A DNA stretch of 64,000 nucleotides from Thiogranum sp963752745 (GTDB lineage: Bacteria > Pseudomonadota > Gammaproteobacteria > DSM-19610): positions 42,507 through 106,506 of the forward strand of contig CAVWAK010000047.1 in NCBI GenBank assembly GCA_963752745.1, given 5' to 3'. A program made the translations under genes and the position numbers. Below are positions 27,590 through 36,342 of this stretch, piece after piece. Position 1 is the first letter of the stretch, and every line of letters begins with the position of its first letter. The notes beneath the pieces were generated by a model. It was not told the origin of the DNA, searched no databases, and saw nothing but the letters and a program-made list of their open reading frames with translations.

Positions 27590-29572
27590 ATGGCAGGAGA
27601 ATTCGGAAATCCTGAAGTCGTCGAAGAAGAAGTTGACATTCTTCTTATTGGCGGTGGTATGGCTTGCTGTGGCACAGCGTTTGAAATCATGCGCTGGTCA
27701 GAAGGCACAGGCCTTAAAATCAAACTGGTAGACAAGGCCGCCATGGATCGCTCCGGCGCTGTGGCACAGGGTCTGTCCGCTATCAACACCTACATCGGTA
27801 CCGAGCAGGATCCGGCTGACTATGCTCGCATGGTCTCCAACGATCTGATGGGTATCACGCGCGATGACCTGGCTTACGATCTGGGCCGCCACGTTGACGA
27901 ATCGGTTCACCTGTTCGAAGAATGGGGTCTGCCGATCTGGAAGCTGGACGAAAATGGCGAGCGTCACGACGGTTCCAAGGGTATGACTCCGCTGAAGGAT
28001 GGCGGCAAGCCCGTACGTTCCGGCAAGTGGCAGATCATGATCAACGGCGAATCCTACAAGTGGATCGTTGCTGAAGCAGCCAAGAAAGCCCTGGGCATCG
28101 ATAACATCGAAGAGCGTATCTTCATTGTTAAGCTGATCAACGACAAGAACGACAGCAACCGTATCGCTGGTGCTGTTGGTTTCTCGACTCGCGACCACAA
28201 AGTTGTCGTCTACAAGTGCAAGGCTTGCCTGCTGGCTGCCGGTGGTTGCGTTAACCTGTTCCGTCCCCGCTCTGTCGGCGAAGGTCAGGGTCGTGCCTGG
28301 TACCCTGTCTGGAATGCCGGTTCCACCTATGCAATGGCTGCACAGGCTGGTGCCGAGCTGACCATGATGGAAAACCGCTTCGTTCCTACCCGTTTCAAGG
28401 ACGGTTACGGTCCTGTAGGTGCATGGTTCCTGCTGTTCAAGTCCCAGGCTACCAACGCTGTCGGCGAAACCTACATGACTCGCAACAAGGAGATGCTGAA
28501 CGATTATCCTCCTTATGGTCACGCTGCTGTACCGGCTTCCTGCCTGCGTAACCACCTCATGCTGAAGGAAATGAAGGAAGGCCGTGGTCCGATCTGGATG
28601 GACACCGTGACCGCCCTTGCCAACCTGCGCGAAACCCTGTCTCCTCGTGAAGTCAAGCACCTGGAAGCAGAAGCCTGGGAAGACTTCCTCGACATGTGTG
28701 TCGGCCAGTGTGGTATCTGGGTTGGTGAAAACATCGAGCCGGACAAGAAAAACTCCGAGCTGATGCCGACCGAGCCCTACCTGCTGGGTTCTCACTCCGG
28801 TTGCTGTGGTATCTGGGTGTCTGGTCCTACCGATGTCGGTGCGCCGACTGACGAAGAGTACGACGGTATACCCGATCACCTGCCAAAGGGCTGGAACTGG
28901 GGTTACCGTGGTATGACCACAGTAAACGGCCTGTTCACAGCCGGTGACGGTGTGGGTGCGTCTGGCCACAAGTTCTCCTCCGGTTCTCACGCCGAAGGCC
29001 GTATGTGTGCCAAATCCATGGTTAAGTACTGCCTGGACAACCCTGATCTGAAGCCTGAGCTGGATGCATCAGTTGAAGATCTGGTGGCTGAAATCTACCA
29101 GCCGGTGAAGACCTACCTGGAACACAAGGACTACTCCACTGCAATTGATATCAACCCGCACTACATTACGCCCAAGATGCTGCAGTTCCGTCTGCAGAAG
29201 ATCATGGACGAATACGTAGCCGGTGTTGCTACCTACTACACCACCAACGGCCATATGCTCGACGTGGCTGAAGAAAAGCTGGTTATGCTGAAGGAAGACG
29301 CCGAGAAGATGCGTGCTAAAGACCTGCACGAACTGCTCCGCGCCTGGGAAAACTATCACCGTATCCTGACGGCTGAAGCCCACATGAAACACATCCAGTT
29401 CCGTGAAGAATCCCGTTACCCGGGTTTCTACTACCGCATGGACCACAACGTGGTTGATGAGGAAAACTGGAAGTGCTTCGTGAACTCGATCTATGACCAT
29501 GAAGCCAAGACCTACAAGTGCTTCAAGCGTAAGCACGTAGATCTGGTCGACAAGAGCAAGCTGTTCAAGTAA
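27590..29572 (+). CDS. aprA: adenylylsulfate reductase alpha subunit AprA
   Basis: AprA holds the FAD where sulfite attacks and combines with AMP. The 660-residue protein has an N-terminal FAD-binding GGGMACCG at 21-28, GVGASGHKFSSGSH in the FAD-covering region, and GCCGIWVSGP, all family-typical; length is that of sulfur-oxidiser AprA. Codon use is strongly biased toward presumed optimal codons (CTG, GGT, AAG) compared with neighbours, suggesting very high expression. The aprM anchor and qmoABC are not found next to it, so the electron acceptor genes must lie elsewhere. A terminator follows 30 bases after the stop. Confidence 0.97.
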   Translation: MAGEFGNPEVVEEEVDILLIGGGMACCGTAFEIMRWSEGTGLKIKLVDKAAMDRSGAVAQGLSAINTYIGTEQDPADYARMVSNDLMGITRDDLAYDLGRHVDESVHLFEEWGLPIWKLDENGERHDGSKGMTPLKDGGKPVRSGKWQIMINGESYKWIVAEAAKKALGIDNIEERIFIVKLINDKNDSNRIAGAVGFSTRDHKVVVYKCKACLLAAGGCVNLFRPRSVGEGQGRAWYPVWNAGSTYAMAAQAGAELTMMENRFVPTRFKDGYGPVGAWFLLFKSQATNAVGETYMTRNKEMLNDYPPYGHAAVPASCLRNHLMLKEMKEGRGPIWMDTVTALANLRETLSPREVKHLEAEAWEDFLDMCVGQCGIWVGENIEPDKKNSELMPTEPYLLGSHSGCCGIWVSGPTDVGAPTDEEYDGIPDHLPKGWNWGYRGMTTVNGLFTAGDGVGASGHKFSSGSHAEGRMCAKSMVKYCLDNPDLKPELDASVEDLVAEIYQPVKTYLEHKDYSTAIDINPHYITPKMLQFRLQKIMDEYVAGVATYYTTNGHMLDVAEEKLVMLKEDAEKMRAKDLHELLRAWENYHRILTAEAHMKHIQFREESRYPGFYYRMDHNVVDEENWKCFVNSIYDHEAKTYKCFKRKHVDLVDKSKLFK

Positions 29573-29603
29573 GTCATTACTTAACAGTCTCTTGAAGGCT
29601 GAA

Positions 29604-29638
29604 AAGTCCGGATACCCTCGGGTGTCCGGGCTTTTTCT
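29604..29638 (+). terminator. Rho-independent terminator after aprA
   Basis: A 14-bp stem AAGTCCGGATACCC / GGGTGTCCGGGCTT (one G-T wobble) with a 3-base TCG loop and a TTTTT run, about 30 bases past the aprA stop. It separates aprBA from the YkgJ-type gene. Confidence 0.85.
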
Positions 29639-29756
29639 ATTTTTGGAGTTTCAATTGGGCGAGGCCGGGTTGAAACTCTGCCCCAGTAATTGTGTTTAAT
29701 TTCAAATCACACGTTCGTGATAACCTTGTTTTTCAGGGTTCAAGAGGTAGGTCGCC

Positions 29757-30632
29757 ATGGCTGATATCGATATCAAAAATTCACCCTTTGCGGAGAGTCC
29801 GGTTCTTCCGGCGCAGTTTGATGAGGATCACGTCATCAAATTCCGCTGTCATAAGGATATTGAGTGCTTCAATGCCTGTTGCCGCAACATCGATATCATG
29901 CTCACGCCTTACGACATTATTCGCCTCAAGCAGCGCCTGGGCATGACATCTTCGGAGTTCCTGAAGAAGTACACATTCCCGTTTGAATTCGGTGCCAACA
30001 GCCTGGTTGGCGTAAAGATGCATCCTGTCGAAGACGGGACCGCGTGTCAGTTTATGAACGACGAAGGCTGCAGTGTCTACGAGGACCGTCCGACCTCATG
30101 CCGTTATTATCCGGTCGGCCTGCTGTCGACACGCCGTTCTGACGAAAACGTTGATCGCGCATCTTATGCGCTGGTGGAAGAAGATCACTGCAAGGGGCAT
30201 TTCGAAGACCGTGAGATAACTATCCGCGATTACCGTAAAGAACAGGGTGTCGAGGAGTATGACGATCATGGTCGTGCCTGGCGGCAGCTGGTGCTGAAAA
30301 TGAAATCCGCCGGGCCGTCAATAGGTAACCTGTCGAAGACCAGCCTGCAGTTTTTCTTTATGGCCAGTTACGACATGGACCGTTTCCGCGAATTTATCAA
30401 GAGCGAAGGTTTTGCTGCGACATTCGAGATCGACGATGAATTGCGCCAGAAGCTTTACGAGGATGATCTGGAACTGATGCGCTTTGGTGATCGGATGATT
30501 CGTCAAATCATGTTCGGCGAGGAAACGATTGCCAAGAAAGCCGATGCCTACGAACAACTCGCTGGTCGCCGCGAGGAACAAAGGATCATCCGTGACGAGA
30601 TCGAGGCAGAAGACAGCGGTGAAGGCGCGTAA
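29757..30632 (+). CDS. YkgJ-family cysteine cluster protein
   Basis: A 291-residue soluble protein with the zinc/iron-chelating YkgJ (UPF0153) cysteine set: CHKDIECFNACC near residues 31-42, then CQFMNDEGCSVYEDRPTSCRYYP, where the CSVYxxRPxxCRxYP block is the family signature. The C-terminal half is helical and charged. The biochemical role of the family is not established. An AGGT-type site precedes the ATG. It lies immediately after the aprBA terminator and is followed 36 bases later by a phosphatase gene on the same strand, so it may have its own promoter within 29640-29756. Confidence 0.82.
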   Translation: MADIDIKNSPFAESPVLPAQFDEDHVIKFRCHKDIECFNACCRNIDIMLTPYDIIRLKQRLGMTSSEFLKKYTFPFEFGANSLVGVKMHPVEDGTACQFMNDEGCSVYEDRPTSCRYYPVGLLSTRRSDENVDRASYALVEEDHCKGHFEDREITIRDYRKEQGVEEYDDHGRAWRQLVLKMKSAGPSIGNLSKTSLQFFFMASYDMDRFREFIKSEGFAATFEIDDELRQKLYEDDLELMRFGDRMIRQIMFGEETIAKKADAYEQLAGRREEQRIIRDEIEAEDSGEGA

Positions 30633-30668
30633 CAGTGTTGCTAGGAATCCCGTTCTGCATACGTCAGC

Positions 30669-31277
30669 GTGACTGATACTCTTATTGATTTTTTGCGCCA
30701 CGGTGAACCTGTTGGTGGTCGCCGCTACCGTGGCGACGGCGCAGATGATCCGCTCAGCGATAAAGGCTGGCAACAGATGTGGCAGGCTGTAGATGGCAGC
30801 GCGCCGTGGACACAGATTGTCAGTTCACCGATGCAGCGCTGCCATGCGTTTGCGCTGACCTTGCAGGAAAAACTGGGCATTCCGTTAAGCGTTGATGAGC
30901 GCTTCCGCGAGGTTGGTCTTGGCAGCTGGGAAGGTCAGAGTCCGGACGAAATCATCTCGCGCAACGAAGCCGAGTACCGGGCCTTCTACGAAGACCCGCA
31001 GCGCAACAGACCTTCCGGTTCCGAATCACTGGACGATTTCGGGTTGCGTGTAGCGAGCGCATTCCGCGACGTCCTGGCAGAGCAGTCAGAAGGACACGTT
31101 CTGGTTGTCACGCATGCCGGCGTTATACGTGCGGCACTGGGTTATGTGTTGCAGGCGGCACCGGTCGCCTGGTACAGAACGCGTATTGATAATGCAGCGT
31201 TCACGCGTTTCCTTTCGGGCGCCTATGGCATCAAGCTGGAATTTCATAACCGGCCACGCCTGCCACCCGTTACGTGA
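30669..31277 (+). CDS. histidine phosphatase family protein (phosphoglycerate mutase-like)
   Basis: A 202-residue cytoplasmic protein of the histidine phosphatase superfamily. It starts with GTG and has the catalytic RHGE motif (FLRHGEP) near residues 9-15, a second-half ERFREVGLGSWEG block and VVTHAGVIRAALG with the second catalytic histidine. Such proteins dephosphorylate sugars, alpha-ribazole phosphate (CobC) or nucleotides; the CobC-like REVGLGSWEG is suggestive but not decisive. It follows the YkgJ-type gene by 36 bases and is probably cotranscribed. Confidence 0.83.
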   Translation: MTDTLIDFLRHGEPVGGRRYRGDGADDPLSDKGWQQMWQAVDGSAPWTQIVSSPMQRCHAFALTLQEKLGIPLSVDERFREVGLGSWEGQSPDEIISRNEAEYRAFYEDPQRNRPSGSESLDDFGLRVASAFRDVLAEQSEGHVLVVTHAGVIRAALGYVLQAAPVAWYRTRIDNAAFTRFLSGAYGIKLEFHNRPRLPPVT

Positions 31278-31407
31278 CACGCTTTCCAGGAAATATTTCG
31301 CCGCACTAAAGAGCTGCATTTAAGGAAGGGGCGCCTGTGCCCTTGTTTCGATGCGGAAAGGGAGTCGCCCCTTCAATCTATCGCCCGATAGAAGAAGGGG
31401 AGTTGAG

Positions 31408-32829
31408 TCACTTGCTCCGGGCACTACCACCGAACAACGATCCCCAGTCGTCACCACCGCCTGAGCGAGATCGCTGCGGCTGCGGTTTTTTGGCTTGCGA
31501 GCCGGCAGGCTTCCGCCGGGTATTCTTTTGTGTCGTGTTCCCGGACTTGGTTTCCTGCTGGGCATCCGCTGACTTTTTCGCTGACGGCTTGGTTCGGCTG
31601 CGGTGACGACCCTCGGTATGTCTCTGCGGTTGGGGGCGACCTTTGCCGTTATTCCGCCCATTCTGAATAGGCTCCGCCTTAATGCTCGGATCCGGTTCAT
31701 AACCTTCAAGAACTTTGCTGGGTATATCGCGCTTCAACAGACGTTCGATATCCCTTAACAGCTTGTGTTCGTCCACACAGACAAGGGAAACCGCCTCACC
31801 TTCATTGCCGGCCCGACCGGTGCGACCAATGCGGTGCACATAGTCCTCCGCTACATTAGGCAGTTCATAATTCACAACGTGTGGTAACTGATCGATATCC
31901 AGGCCGCGGGCTGCAATATCGGTGGCTACCAGTATCCGTACCTCGCCGGTCTTGAATCCGGCCAGCGCACGGGTACGCGCACCCTGACTTTTGTTGCCGT
32001 GGATGGCGGCGGCGCTAAGGCCGTCCTTATCAAGCTGCTGGACCAGGCGATTGGCGCCATGTTTGGTGCGGGTAAACACCAGCACCTGTCGCCAGTTGCG
32101 CGAGCCGATCATGTGACTGAGTAGTTCCCGCTTGCGGTTTTTGTCCACCGGATGCACTACCTGTTCGATAAGCTCGGCAGTGGTATTACGGCGTGCTACC
32201 TCAATCAGTTCGGGGTGGTCGAGCAGGCGGCTCGCAAGCTGTTTGATGTCGTTGGAGAAGGTGGCCGAGAACAGCAGGTTTTGACGGGCATGGTTCTTGG
32301 GCAGCAAGGCGAGTACTTTGCGAATATCGTGGATGAAGCCCATATCCAGCATGCGGTCAGCTTCATCCAGAACCAGGATTTCAATCTCTGACAGATTCAC
32401 AGTCTTCTGATTCGCGTGATCCAGCAGCCGGCCAGGCGTGGCTACCAGGATATCGACACCCTGGCGCAGTTTTTCTATCTGTGGATTGATCTTGACCCCA
32501 CCGAAGATGACTGCCGAGCGCATTGGCAGGTGGCGGCCATAGGTCGCCACGCTCTCGCCTACCTGGGCCGCCAGTTCACGGGTCGGTGTAAGAACCAGCG
32601 CGCGAACCGGGCGTCGACTGCCCTGGATAGGGTTGTCGCTCAGGCGTTGCAGTAGCGGTAGCGTGAAGCCGGCCGTCTTGCCGGTGCCGGTTTGCGCGCC
32701 GGCCATAACATCCTTGCCTTCAAGGATGAGGGGAATCGCTTTGCGTTGAATCGGGGTGGGCTCAGTGTAGCCCTGATCGTTGATGGCGCGCAGAAGTTCG
32801 GCCGACAGGCCGAGAGAATCAAATGACAT
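31408..32829 (-). CDS. rhlE: DEAD-box ATP-dependent RNA helicase RhlE
   Basis: RhlE unwinds RNA duplexes and helps ribosome maturation and RNA decay, often at low temperature. The 473-residue protein shows all helicase motifs in order: Q motif GYTEPTPIQ, motif I AQTGTGKT, PTRELAAQ, TPGRLLDH, motif II VLDEADRMLD, motif III SAT, and HRIGRTGRAG. The C-terminal 90 residues are basic and rich in Arg, Lys, Gln and Ser, as in RhlE proteins. Single gene, with a long leader upstream. Confidence 0.94.
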   Translation of the reverse strand: MSFDSLGLSAELLRAINDQGYTEPTPIQRKAIPLILEGKDVMAGAQTGTGKTAGFTLPLLQRLSDNPIQGSRRPVRALVLTPTRELAAQVGESVATYGRHLPMRSAVIFGGVKINPQIEKLRQGVDILVATPGRLLDHANQKTVNLSEIEILVLDEADRMLDMGFIHDIRKVLALLPKNHARQNLLFSATFSNDIKQLASRLLDHPELIEVARRNTTAELIEQVVHPVDKNRKRELLSHMIGSRNWRQVLVFTRTKHGANRLVQQLDKDGLSAAAIHGNKSQGARTRALAGFKTGEVRILVATDIAARGLDIDQLPHVVNYELPNVAEDYVHRIGRTGRAGNEGEAVSLVCVDEHKLLRDIERLLKRDIPSKVLEGYEPDPSIKAEPIQNGRNNGKGRPQPQRHTEGRHRSRTKPSAKKSADAQQETKSGNTTQKNTRRKPAGSQAKKPQPQRSRSGGGDDWGSLFGGSARSK

Positions 32830-33162
32830 TTAATGTAATGCTCCAGTCTTGCCCTCCGCGCAGCAACATATGCTGATGGGAGCCGGTCCGGGCTGGATAA
32901 GGGAATTCTTTAAAAGCGAGAGGCCTGGTACAGGGCAAACGGCTTAAGAGTTTTTCCGGCGACTTAAAGTCGCAAAGGGTGCTAACCGGTCAGGCACCCG
33001 GAATCCGCGTAGTGTACCAGATAGTTAACCAGAGATCCGCTTTCTTCTCTATTTTCGTCTGCTGCCGCAGAATGTTCCGCTTTAGCGGTGCATCATGTTC
33101 CTGTCCCGGCAGCGCCGTATAATGCCCCGTACAGTGATTGGCCTGGATTCAGTGCGAAAATA
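32830..33162. other. non-coding stretch upstream of rhlE and yaiI
   Basis: The 333-base gap between rhlE (minus) and yaiI (plus) contains no gene I can support. It has two small hairpins: GCGACT/AGTCGC at 32959-32973 and GGGTGC/GCACCC near 32977-33000. Neither has a U-run, so they are not terminators; they may belong to a structured rhlE leader. Both promoters must be here. Confidence 0.4.
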
Positions 33163-33612
33163 ATGCGTGTAAAACAGATTTGGGTCGACGCCGACGCCTG
33201 TCCGAAAGTGATCAAGGAGATCCTGTTTAGGGCGGCAGACAGGGTAGGTGTGTCGGTGACGCTGGTTGCCAATCAATTTATCCAGGTTCCAGGATCCCGC
33301 TATATTCGTTCGGTTCAGGTGCCGGCCGGCTTTGATGTTGCAGATAACTACATAGTGCAGCAGGCCGAAGCGGATGACCTGGTAATCACCGCGGATATAC
33401 CACTGGCCGCCGAGGTCGTTGCCAAGGGGTGCCTGGGGTTGAACCCGCGTGGCGATCTCTATACTGAAGAAAATATCCGCCAGCGCCTGAACATGCGTGA
33501 CTTCATGGATACCTTGCGCAGCAGTGGGGTGAATACCGGGGGACCGCCATCGCTCAGCCAGGCCGATCGCCAGTCCTTTGCCAATCAGTTGGACCGGTTG
33601 CTGGCCCGTTGA
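33163..33612 (+). CDS. yaiI: UPF0178 protein YaiI
   Basis: A 149-residue protein of the UPF0178/DUF188 family (PIN-like fold; function not established). The start MRVKQIWVDADACP at 33163 is chosen since the family begins here; the longer upstream frame is not conserved. Family marks are VDADACPKVIKEIL, VANQ, the DDLVITADIPLA block near the middle, LNPRGDLYTEENI, and the C-terminal GGPPSLSQADRQSFANQLDR. Length is typical. Monocistronic. Confidence 0.93.
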   Translation: MRVKQIWVDADACPKVIKEILFRAADRVGVSVTLVANQFIQVPGSRYIRSVQVPAGFDVADNYIVQQAEADDLVITADIPLAAEVVAKGCLGLNPRGDLYTEENIRQRLNMRDFMDTLRSSGVNTGGPPSLSQADRQSFANQLDRLLAR

Positions 33613-33750
33613 CGTTTAACAGCCCGTGTTCACACGCTACAGGTCAGATGTCATTGGACATTCGGTTGACCAATATCAATATTCTTTGCGGATCGTAACC
33701 GCATAATTCTAATCGGCTGGTGGTTGTGACTCTCGGGGGCTGTCCAACGC

Positions 33751-34411
33751 ATGATCAGGTCCGGATTCTTTACCGTTGTCTTCATAGTGAGCCTGTTTTT
33801 TTCGCAAGGTTCGTCTGAAGCCGCTGAGCCTTGCGCGCCTTTCGAGGGTGGCCGGGTTGACAAAAAAATACTGGCAACCATGCGCGAAGCCGCCACGGAA
33901 GGGCGTCTTTATCGGGTCGACCCCGAAGTGTCGAAGGTAGGGTTCTGTGTGCGGCATTTCCCGTTTCAGGAATTTCGCGGTGAGTTTACAAATGTTGTAG
34001 GCGGCCTTGCCTTGCCGCCAGGTCCTTCACAGCATGGGCAGGCGTTGCTGCTTGTTCACACCTCTAGTCTGAAATCAGATAACACCGCCCTGATGCCGCT
34101 GGCAAAAGGCAGCCAGTTTATGGATACAGCCAGATACCCTGAAATTCTGTATGTGGGCCGGAGATTCGAATGGGTTAGTGAGGTCCACGCACACGTCTAT
34201 GGTGAACTTACCCTGCGTGGCAGTACGCGTCCGGTTATCTTTGAAGTTGATTTTGCTGCAGCTGATAAAACACAGGGTGATCAGGCTGGCCGCATCCGCT
34301 TGCGAGGGGGCTCTCATGTCAATCGCTTCGATTACGATATGCGTACTCACAGATTCTTCATTAGTGAAACCATACAGCTTGTGCATGGCTGTCGAGCTGG
34401 TGCCATGGTGA
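33751..34411 (+). CDS. YceI-like secreted protein, frameshift near the end
   Basis: A protein with a signal peptide (about 24 residues) and a YceI-type lipocalin-like barrel: YRVDPEVSKVGFCVRHFPFQEFRGEF near the start of the domain, then GSQFMDTARYPEILYVG and YGELTLRGSTRPVIFEV, the family's FDAxxYP and GxLTxxGxT-type blocks. YceI proteins bind isoprenoid or other amphiphilic molecules in the periplasm. The open frame runs to 34431, but one extra base near 34380 restores a family-like ending (LCMAVELVPW) and a stop at 34409-34411, giving 219 residues. It stands upstream of two secreted MBL-fold genes. Confidence 0.8.
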
Positions 34412-34490
34412 TCCTGATTCTAATGTTTTGAAAGCCGTGTTTGGGCCCAGCCCAGGCCTTAAGCTTGTACACAGTAGATCGTTCTGCTGA

Positions 34491-35641
34491 AGGTCTGCTT
34501 CCGGCCCGTTATTTTCATCGCCAACCGGCACGGCACCGGACCGCTATGTCTACTACCCGGGCACCGAAGAGCTTGCCAAAGGCGAGATCCGGCTGTTTGC
34601 CTGCGGCACCGGCCTGCCGGCGGCACGACGTTCCCAGGCCGCGACCTGTTGGCTGGTTGAACTCGGCAATGGCGACAAGTTCCTGTTCGATATTGGCACC
34701 GGCTCCATGGTCAACGTGGCCGCCCTGATGATCCCCTACGACTTCCTCAACAAGGTCTTTCTCACCCACCTGCATACCGATCACTGGGGAGATCTATCAA
34801 CACTGTGGGCGGGTGGCTGGACAGCGGGACGTACCGGCCCGTTGAAGATTTGGGGGCCCAGTGGTGAGACACCAGAGATGGGCACCAAGTATGCGGTCGA
34901 GCATTTCCTCAAGTCCTTCAACTGGGATGCAAAAACGCGGAATTTTGTGCTCAGCCCCGAGCCCGGAGAGATCACCGTTGAGGAGTTCGATTACAAGGCC
35001 GAGAATGCTGTCGTTTATAAAGAGAACGGCGTGACCATTCGTTCCATCCCGGCCATTCATGCCGGCGACGGGCCGGTGAGTTTTATCCTGGAATATGCCG
35101 GGCTCAAGATTGTTATCGGTGGCGATACCTTTCCCAACAAGTGGTACATCAAGCACGCTACCGATGCCGACATCGCCATTCACGAGGTCTTCCTGACACC
35201 TGAAGACCTGGTGAAGCTCTATGGCCAATCACCGGGGCAGGCACTGGGTGTCGGTACCCAGATTCATACGTCACCCCAGGCCTTCGGCAAGGTGATGAGC
35301 ACCGTCAAGCCACGTCATGCGATCGGTTACCATTTCTTCAACGACGAAAACACACGCTACGATGTCTTTGAGGGTGTTCGGCAGACCTACGACGGTCCGC
35401 TGTCACTGGCGACGGACAACATGGTCTGGAACATCACCAGGGACAACATCATCGTGCGCATGACGGTGTCGCCCGACCATGCCTGGTCGGTCGCAGGTCC
35501 GACAGCACCCCCAAACCACCAGCCAAAGGTACCGTTCCCGATCCGATCAGTGACTTCATCAAGGCGGGCCGCTGGAATCCTGCCGAGGCAGCGCAGGCTG
35601 ACATGATCAAGGCGTTCAAGAAAGAGCACAACATGAAGTAG
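34491..35641 (+). CDS. secreted-type MBL-fold metallo-hydrolase, copy 1, broken ends
   Basis: A metallo-beta-lactamase-fold hydrolase with zinc motif HLHTDHWGD and a second-half HEVFLT and GYHFFND region. It is about 60% identical by eye to copy 2 at 36343. The frame is open from 34491 but has no start codon or signal peptide, unlike copy 2, so the 5' end is lost or frameshifted near 34490. A second shift at the C-run around 35506-35512 moves the tail into another frame, ending HNMK at 35641 (DPISDFIKAGRWNPAEAAQ). The CGTGLPAARRSQAATCWL opening resembles MBL proteins annotated as GntH-like, a name I give only as a lead. Substrate unknown. Confidence 0.7.
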
Positions 35642-35756
35642 CACAGGCCCGTGTGGCTGTCTGAAGCACACTTCAGAGTGCGTGTCAGACAGCTAGATCG
35701 GAGTCAGGTAGGACAGATGCATATCACTCACATGGCTTTAACAGCAGCGCCGGACA

Positions 35757-36110
35757 GTGCCAAGCCGGATAAACCACTATCCGCTGACTGTGCAAAATTT
35801 CACAAAAACCCCCCTGCAGTATTTCTATTATTACTCAATCACGCCCACGCTGAACGTTGGCGCAGGCCCTAATATCATCGCCAACTGGGAGCAGAAGGGA
35901 GATGACCGCTTTACCGTGCCGGTCGGTATCGGTATCAATACTACTGTGAACTTCGGCGAGCTGCCGGTGCGCATGGGCCTGGAGTTGCACAAGTCCGTTA
36001 TCAAGCCTGACGATGTACCGGGTTCGGATTACGATATACGCTTCTACATTATTCCTGCAGTGCCTTCGGCATTGTTTAAATGGATGCAGAAACCGTTGTT
36101 TGGCGATTAA
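35757..36110 (+). pseudogene. C-terminal remnant of an outer-membrane transporter-like beta barrel
   Basis: The readable part (about 100 residues) has alternating hydrophobic strands, GPNIIANWEQKGDDRFTVP, then a strand GINTTVNFGELPVRMGLELH and a final aromatic strand. This matches the end of the transporter/neuromedin-U-like outer-membrane family often seen in proteobacteria (PIIxANWE...RWTVPxGxG). The N-terminal two thirds and a signal peptide are absent, so I call it a remnant. It lies between the two MBL-fold copies. The rest of 35642-36342 holds no gene. Confidence 0.55.
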
Positions 36111-36342
36111 AGCCAGTTGGTTTATATATCGCTGCATTAGCCAGCATGAAACAAAACCAGCGAGAAAAGCGTGGGATGTTTCACCGAGCGTCGAACCGGT
36201 CACCAGACTAACATCCGACTTACTGATTAGCCGAGCGTATTTTTGGGTCGGGCTTCAGGTATGATCACTGAAACTCGGGACGAGTCGATTCCGACCTGGC
36301 ATCAGAAACCGGAGCCCCCGGATTCGAGAAAGGAGGATGACC

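Noticed and set aside
27698..28990. A 430-codon open frame antisense to aprA
   Set aside because: It is a shadow produced by the strong codon bias of aprA; no domain, no ribosome site, and the sense gene is certain.
31320..31380. A terminator for rhlE in the GAAGGGGCG / CGCCCCTTC inverted repeat
   Set aside because: The loop is about 40 bases and there is no U-run; not enough to call.
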